Under the pieces are notes generated by a model. The model was not told where the DNA came from, ran no database searches, and saw only the letters and a list, made by a program, of their open reading frames with translations. A DNA stretch of 17,163 nt from JABSOG01 sp041583135 (GTDB taxonomy: Bacteria > Pseudomonadota > Gammaproteobacteria > Enterobacterales > Alteromonadaceae): the NCBI GenBank assembly GCA_041583135.1, contig JBFHGJ010000120.1, forward strand, positions 1 to 17,163, read 5' to 3'. Position 1 is the first letter of the stretch. Each line of letters starts with the position of its first letter. This document shows positions 13,490 through 17,163 of this stretch, in pieces. The translations under genes and the position numbers were made by a program.

Positions 13490-14428
13490 ATGAATAAGTG
13501 GATTTTAGGCTCTTTGGTATTAAGCCTGTCGTTAACCGCCAGTGGCGAGCCGTTACGTCAGCCTTTTGATAAGCTGAAAAAACAAATCAATATTATGAGC
13601 GACATCATTACCAGCTCGCTATCTCAAGATGCTGAACTCAAGCGTTATGGCACTAGTGTCGAAGGTTACTACCTTAAATCTCAAGGTGCGGTATTTGAAG
13701 TCGGCACTGCCAATCGTTATTCAAGACTGATGGGGATGTTTGGTAAAGACGTCGATGTTGGTCTGGCCATTGCCGGGGGATTGTCACCTGAGGCGCCGGT
13801 AGCGCCAATTCCACCTGTGGCACCTGTGGTGATCTCAAGTGATGATGGTACGATTGAGGTTGAAGTACCGTCCGATCTGGAAGCCTATGAAGAAGCGATG
13901 GAATCATGGGGGGAGCGAATCGAGCAAACGCGCGAACTGAGGGAGTCACAGCGGGAAATGGCCTATGAGGTAAGAAGCTTGGCTCGTAAGAAGCGGGATC
14001 TGGAGTTTGAATTACGTCATGCCCAAAAAGATCGCATGGCTGAGCTGAAAAAAGAACTGGCCGGACTTGAGAAAGAGATGGCAGCCCTTGAACGCAAAAG
14101 TGACGAGCTCTCGGCTCGTGCCGAAGCGCAAGAAAAGGCGCTGAGTGAGAAGAAAAAGGCAAGGGCTGAAAAGATCAAACAAGCCAGCGAGCGTTACTTT
14201 GTCAGTCTAGACAATGCCATTGCCGATACACTGTGCTCATATGGCGCTGGTTTACGCGGACTTGCCAAGAACGAATATGTTACTTTCGTGATTGCGCTGG
14301 GCAAACAAAAAGGTGATGGTCCGGTTAAGAAAATCCATACCTTTAAAAAGCAAGATATCATTGCTTGTGTGATGCAGGATAAAACGCCGCAGCAACTGTT
14401 GCAGTCGGCACAATCATATTACTACTGA
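13490..14428 (+). CDS. Secreted coiled-coil protein of the ECF sigma operon, function unknown
   Basis: The 312-residue protein starts with a signal peptide (MNKWILGSLVLSLSLTASG, cleavage near 19). A first domain (20-95) includes VEGYYLKSQGAVFEV (57-71). An Ala/Pro/Val linker (98-115) leads to a long charged coiled coil (about 130-235) of Glu/Lys/Arg/Ala heptads. A C-terminal domain follows (235-312) with ADTLCSYGAGLRGL and NEYVTFVIALG. Two cysteines, Cys249 and Cys293, could form a disulfide in the periplasm. It is expected in the periplasm or peripherally bound. The start is 1 bp after the anti-sigma stop, behind AGAGGA, and a terminator follows, so it completes the operon. I do not recognise a named family; it may be the sensor or effector partner of the anti-sigma. 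Confidence 0.8.
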   Translation: MNKWILGSLVLSLSLTASGEPLRQPFDKLKKQINIMSDIITSSLSQDAELKRYGTSVEGYYLKSQGAVFEVGTANRYSRLMGMFGKDVDVGLAIAGGLSPEAPVAPIPPVAPVVISSDDGTIEVEVPSDLEAYEEAMESWGERIEQTRELRESQREMAYEVRSLARKKRDLEFELRHAQKDRMAELKKELAGLEKEMAALERKSDELSARAEAQEKALSEKKKARAEKIKQASERYFVSLDNAIADTLCSYGAGLRGLAKNEYVTFVIALGKQKGDGPVKKIHTFKKQDIIACVMQDKTPQQLLQSAQSYYY

Positions 14429-14458
14429 TTTGACTGTTTTTTCATCATGGTAAAGGAC

Positions 14459-14486
14459 AACGGCAGGCTAAAACCTGCCGTTTTTT
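14459..14486 (+). terminator. Rho-independent terminator of the ECF sigma operon
   Basis: CGGCAGG (14461-14467) pairs perfectly with CCTGCCG (14474-14480) around a six-base loop and is followed by six Ts. The two As before the stem can extend the pairing. It lies 30 bp after the last stop codon of the operon. Confidence 0.93.
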
Positions 14487-14792
14487 GTTCGTTTTCATAA
14501 AAAAACGCCAAGAAAGGAATGTCTGCCTACAAGTTGCCCAGTTTCGGCTTTACCCCGTCCCCTTTGTGTTGTTAAAATGCAGTCAAAATGCCGTGGTAAT
14601 CAAGAAATTAGATCGCCAGCCGTTATTTTAATAAAGGTTTATGCTAAAAGTTTCAAATTCGCCGCTATAGTTAGAAATAGTTAGACGGCAGGTAGATGCT
14701 GTATTCATGGAAAAGAGTTTATATCAAGTGACTTTGGCGATGTGTCCTATTTTATAAATTACAAGTTAACTTTGAGTTTCTAGGGAGAGAAT
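14487..14792 (+). other. Intergenic region with a 10-bp-phased direct repeat
   Basis: About 300 bp without a supported gene separate the sigma operon terminator from the binding-protein gene. Inside, ATAGTTAGA is repeated at 14667-14675 and 14677-14685 with one base between (10-bp period), and the pair is flanked by GCCG (14661-14664) and CGGC (14686-14689). A TATAAA (14753-14758) could be a -10 for the downstream gene, but no good -35 is present. AGGGAGAG (14782-14789) is a strong ribosome binding site for an ATG at 14793. Confidence 0.4.
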
Positions 14793-14816
14793 ATGATTAA
14801 GGCAAATAGTTGGTGA
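14793..14816 (+). CDS. Seven-codon leader ORF overlapping the binding-protein start
   Basis: ATG at 14793, 5 bp after AGGGAG, opens a seven-codon frame (MIKANSW) that ends in TGA at 14814-14816. The GTG start of the next gene (14813-14815) overlaps this stop (GTGA). The strong ribosome binding site therefore serves this frame and not the GTG. It is either a coupled leader peptide or the displaced true start of the binding-protein gene after loss of one base near 14811-14813. Confidence 0.45.
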   Translation: MIKANSW

Positions 14817-16378
14817 ATATTCAGTCTCGTCTGATATTGATGTCATTGTTGTTGTGTTCATGTCTGCCTGCCTTTGCAGCAGAGCTTACGCTCGTCTATC
14901 CCAAAATATATGACAAACGAACCAGCTATTATGATTCTCTCGCATCGCAAATTAGATCCGATATCGGTTTAAATGCCAAAGTGTCGGAGTCGCCGCAAGT
15001 GCCTGATGGCGAAACCTTAGTGGCTTTGGGTGGTACTGAGTTGTATTTACACGGTTATCAAGGCCGTAGGGTCGATGACACTACTCAGTTTCAACGCTTG
15101 AAAAAGCAGTTTCCCGCCATCAGCACGGTAAAGGCGCTCTATCTTGAAAAAGAGCAACCACAACTTGAACAATTCAAACAAGCCATAGCAGGCCCCGGTA
15201 TTCAAGTGATTGCCCAAGCGCAATTGCGTGGTAACGCGTTTGACAAGCAGCTTGAAGCGTTACTTGAGAGCGCCGGTGATGCAAAGGTTGCCATCTGGTT
15301 GCCCAAGTCTGCGCTGCATCAAGCAGAGCAGTCGGTTTTTAGAAAACTGCTGGACATTGCTTGGCAAAAACAACAGGTATTGATATCGTCCACAGGTCCC
15401 AACAAGGCTGAAGGGTTTGTGTTTATATTGCTGACTAATAATCAGCAATTTTCTCAAGTGTTATCGTCAAGTATTAAAAAGGTTTCGCAAGATACCTTTG
15501 TTATGATCCCGCCTAAAAAAGCGCAAACCCTGTCGGTGATTTATCCCAAAGTAAAAGCGCCTCATAACCTAGTATTTGACCAGATCATCGAGGGCATATC
15601 AAAGCAGTTTGATGGCAGTGTCAATTTGGTTTCAGTCGATTCAGATGATGATTTCGGCGCTATTGCTGCGACCATCGATAGAGATAAGCCGGATATGGTG
15701 ATCACGCTTTCAAGTCGCGGTATGGCTGTCGGTCAATTGCTTAAAGTCAAAACACCCTGGGTGGCAGGAGCGACACAATTGGTGCCGGATAAAAACTACA
15801 CGCTCTCGGGTATTAGTCCTGGTGGCGCGCCAAGTGCGCTATTGAAACATTTAAAAGAGTTGGCGCCGGAGATCTCTCGGCTTAATGTCGTTTATAGTGA
15901 CAGTAGTCGCTGGTTGGTTCGGCTGGCAGAAACTGTGTCTGTAAGCTTTGGCATTAATGTCGTTGCCCATGAGGTTAGTAGCCGCAAAGAAGCGATTATT
16001 AAATATACCGAACTATTTAAAACCGCAGATCATCACAAAGATGCATTTTGGTTGCCTTATGACAGTATTACTGCCAGTAGCAAGTACATTTTGCCTTTAG
16101 TGCTGGACGCCTCTTGGGATAAACGCTTTGTGGTTGTCTCAAGTATCCCGCCTCATGCCAAAAGGGGCGCTTTACTATCGCTTTACCCTGACAATACCTC
16201 AACAGGTTCAGAGCTGGTTAAAATGGTCGAAACTATGTTTACCGAATCTACGGCGGTCGGTTTAAGACCGACAAAGAAAGTCTTATTGGCGGTCAATTTA
16301 CGTACGGCCTCTCACTTGGGCTTAGAATATTCCGCTAAAGAGCGGGACCAATTCGACTTCACGTTTCCGAGCCGGTAG
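14813..16378 (+). CDS. Periplasmic binding protein with duplicated ABC_sub_bind-like domain
   Basis: The roughly 521-residue protein has a signal peptide (LILMSLLLCSCLPAFA, cleavage before AEL) and two related halves. The first starts ELTLVYPKIYDKRTSYYDSL (about 23) and the second TLSVIYPKVKAPHNLVFDQI (about 240). Each ends with a similar segment (EGFVFILLTNNQQFSQVL versus RGALLSLYPDNTSTGSEL). The second half ends with KKVLLAVNLRTASHLGLEY, like the C-termini of ABC_sub_bind (DUF534-type) proteins. No transporter genes are adjacent; 12 bp downstream a HAMP sensor starts, so a role as the sensor's periplasmic ligand-binding partner is inferred. The ligand is unknown. The start is uncertain: GTG 14813 (TTG 14810 in the same frame) has a distant ribosome binding site, and ATG 14840 is an alternative that shortens the signal peptide. 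Confidence 0.8.
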   Translation: MNIQSRLILMSLLLCSCLPAFAAELTLVYPKIYDKRTSYYDSLASQIRSDIGLNAKVSESPQVPDGETLVALGGTELYLHGYQGRRVDDTTQFQRLKKQFPAISTVKALYLEKEQPQLEQFKQAIAGPGIQVIAQAQLRGNAFDKQLEALLESAGDAKVAIWLPKSALHQAEQSVFRKLLDIAWQKQQVLISSTGPNKAEGFVFILLTNNQQFSQVLSSSIKKVSQDTFVMIPPKKAQTLSVIYPKVKAPHNLVFDQIIEGISKQFDGSVNLVSVDSDDDFGAIAATIDRDKPDMVITLSSRGMAVGQLLKVKTPWVAGATQLVPDKNYTLSGISPGGAPSALLKHLKELAPEISRLNVVYSDSSRWLVRLAETVSVSFGINVVAHEVSSRKEAIIKYTELFKTADHHKDAFWLPYDSITASSKYILPLVLDASWDKRFVVVSSIPPHAKRGALLSLYPDNTSTGSELVKMVETMFTESTAVGLRPTKKVLLAVNLRTASHLGLEYSAKERDQFDFTFPSR

Positions 16379-16390
16379 AGGGTATTTGTT

Positions 16391-17163
16391 ATGGTTAAGC
16401 TCCAATCTTTTACGCCGACACAACCCAGTTTTCGTAATCAATTGCTGACCTTTACCGCTCTAGGTTTGGTTATTTTTTCAATCTTAACCTCACTTTTAAT
16501 TGCTTGGTTGGTCAGTGGCATGGCCAAAGATTATATGACCAGCAATGGCAGCCAAGTCGCGGTTGGATTGGCGGAGCAAGGGGTGTTGGCGGCGCTCACT
16601 GAAAGTGGCGAAAACGCCGAATCGGCAATCAATCAGGTAATGCGTTTTCCCGAGGTCAGTGCCGCACGTATTATGCTGAGCGACGGTCAAGTGTTGATTG
16701 AAAAAGGTAATTTTGAAGCTGTTGCCGAACCCAACTTGGATGTGAGCGTCGATTCCGCTCAGCTGATTTACGAAAACGACTTTTATTGGATATTCGCAGC
16801 GCCCATTTTGATGGAAGGTGAAAGCGAGAGCGAACTGGATGTCTTTGAAGGAAGCACGGCGCCTGAGCAGTTATCGAAAGATCAGCTACTGGGTTATTCT
16901 GTGGTTAAAATGTCTAAACAGACTTTGACGCATGCCAATCAAGCCATTGTGGCCTATGCACTGATCATTGGTGTATTCGCAGTATTGGCCTTCACGTTTT
17001 TGATTAACTACGGACTTTCTAAGCTCACACAGCCTTTGTTGAATTTGGCTAAGGTGATGTTGGAGTCGGAAAAAACCGGTGATCACCTTAAAGCGCAAAT
17101 CGAAGGGCCAAAAGAAGTTCAACGTATGGCTCACGCTTATAACAGTATGATGCGGGTTTTGGA
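16391..17163 (+). CDS. HAMP-domain membrane sensor, N-terminal part (cut by window edge)
   Basis: The visible 257 residues start at ATG 16391, preceded by AGAGGG. They show a cytoplasmic N-tail, TM1 (about 21-42), a periplasmic sensor region (about 43-185) with FPEVSAARIMLSDGQVLIEKG (86-106), TM2 (about 186-206) and the start of a HAMP domain (207-257: LSKLTQPLLNLAKVML and EVQRMAHAYNSMM). The periplasmic segment resembles the double-TM sensor modules in front of HAMP in histidine kinases and GGDEF/EAL proteins. The output domain lies beyond the window, so whether it is a kinase, a cyclic-di-GMP enzyme or a chemoreceptor cannot be said. It starts 12 bp after the binding-protein stop, so the two are cotranscribed and likely work together. 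Confidence 0.85.
   Translation, partial: MVKLQSFTPTQPSFRNQLLTFTALGLVIFSILTSLLIAWLVSGMAKDYMTSNGSQVAVGLAEQGVLAALTESGENAESAINQVMRFPEVSAARIMLSDGQVLIEKGNFEAVAEPNLDVSVDSAQLIYENDFYWIFAAPILMEGESESELDVFEGSTAPEQLSKDQLLGYSVVKMSKQTLTHANQAIVAYALIIGVFAVLAFTFLINYGLSKLTQPLLNLAKVMLESEKTGDHLKAQIEGPKEVQRMAHAYNSMMRVL

Noticed and set aside
13674..14162. 162-codon minus-strand open frame opposite the coiled-coil gene
   Set aside because: It is a shadow of the Glu/Lys/Ala-rich coding strand; it has no ribosome binding site and low-complexity composition, and the plus-strand gene has a signal peptide, operon context and terminator.

Overview
The window reads as chromosomal DNA of a marine-type gammaproteobacterium, most likely from Alteromonadales (Shewanella/Colwellia/Thalassotalea-like). 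The evidence is the order rlmKL - glutaredoxin - uup - DUF3466 protein - rmf, an initiator tRNA pair of standard gammaproteobacterial type, a GcvR-like ACT protein, and a DUF47-PiT phosphate transport pair. The genus is an inference from gene content and not a database result.

Layout. Positions 1-940 are AT-rich and accessory in character. They hold the 5' end of an IS256-family transposase with its IS end, the stump of a small membrane/coiled-coil gene cut by that IS, and about 530 bp without genes that carry ten copies of GTCAC/GTGAC, three of them phased at 11 bp. Two identical tRNA-fMet genes on the minus strand (945-1156) share one promoter and mark the boundary with the conserved chromosome. 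From 1243 to 7891 lies a rightward ribosome-centred cluster: rlmKL (23S rRNA methyltransferase), a small glutaredoxin-like protein, the ABC-F ATPase uup, a secreted DUF3466 repeat protein, and the 57-residue ribosome modulation factor gene rmf, closed by a strong terminator.

A gcvR-like repressor gene (minus strand, 8201-8740) is divergent from a DUF47/PhoU-like gene and a PiT phosphate permease gene. Between them are four 11-bp-phased PhoB half-sites whose orientation is opposite to that expected for activation of the pit operon, although a good extended -10 sits just beyond them. An OxyR-like LysR regulator follows, with its own palindrome upstream.

From 12264 to 14428 there is a tightly coupled three-gene operon: an ECF sigma factor, a one-TM probable anti-sigma protein and a secreted coiled-coil protein of unknown function. 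This is the best candidate here for an undescribed signalling system. The window ends with a duplicated-domain periplasmic ABC_sub_bind-like protein next to a HAMP-containing membrane sensor that is cut by the window edge, probably a periplasmic binding-protein/sensor pair.

Two genes (rlmKL and the binding protein) lack their own good ribosome binding site and are preceded by very short ORFs whose stop codons overlap their start codons.
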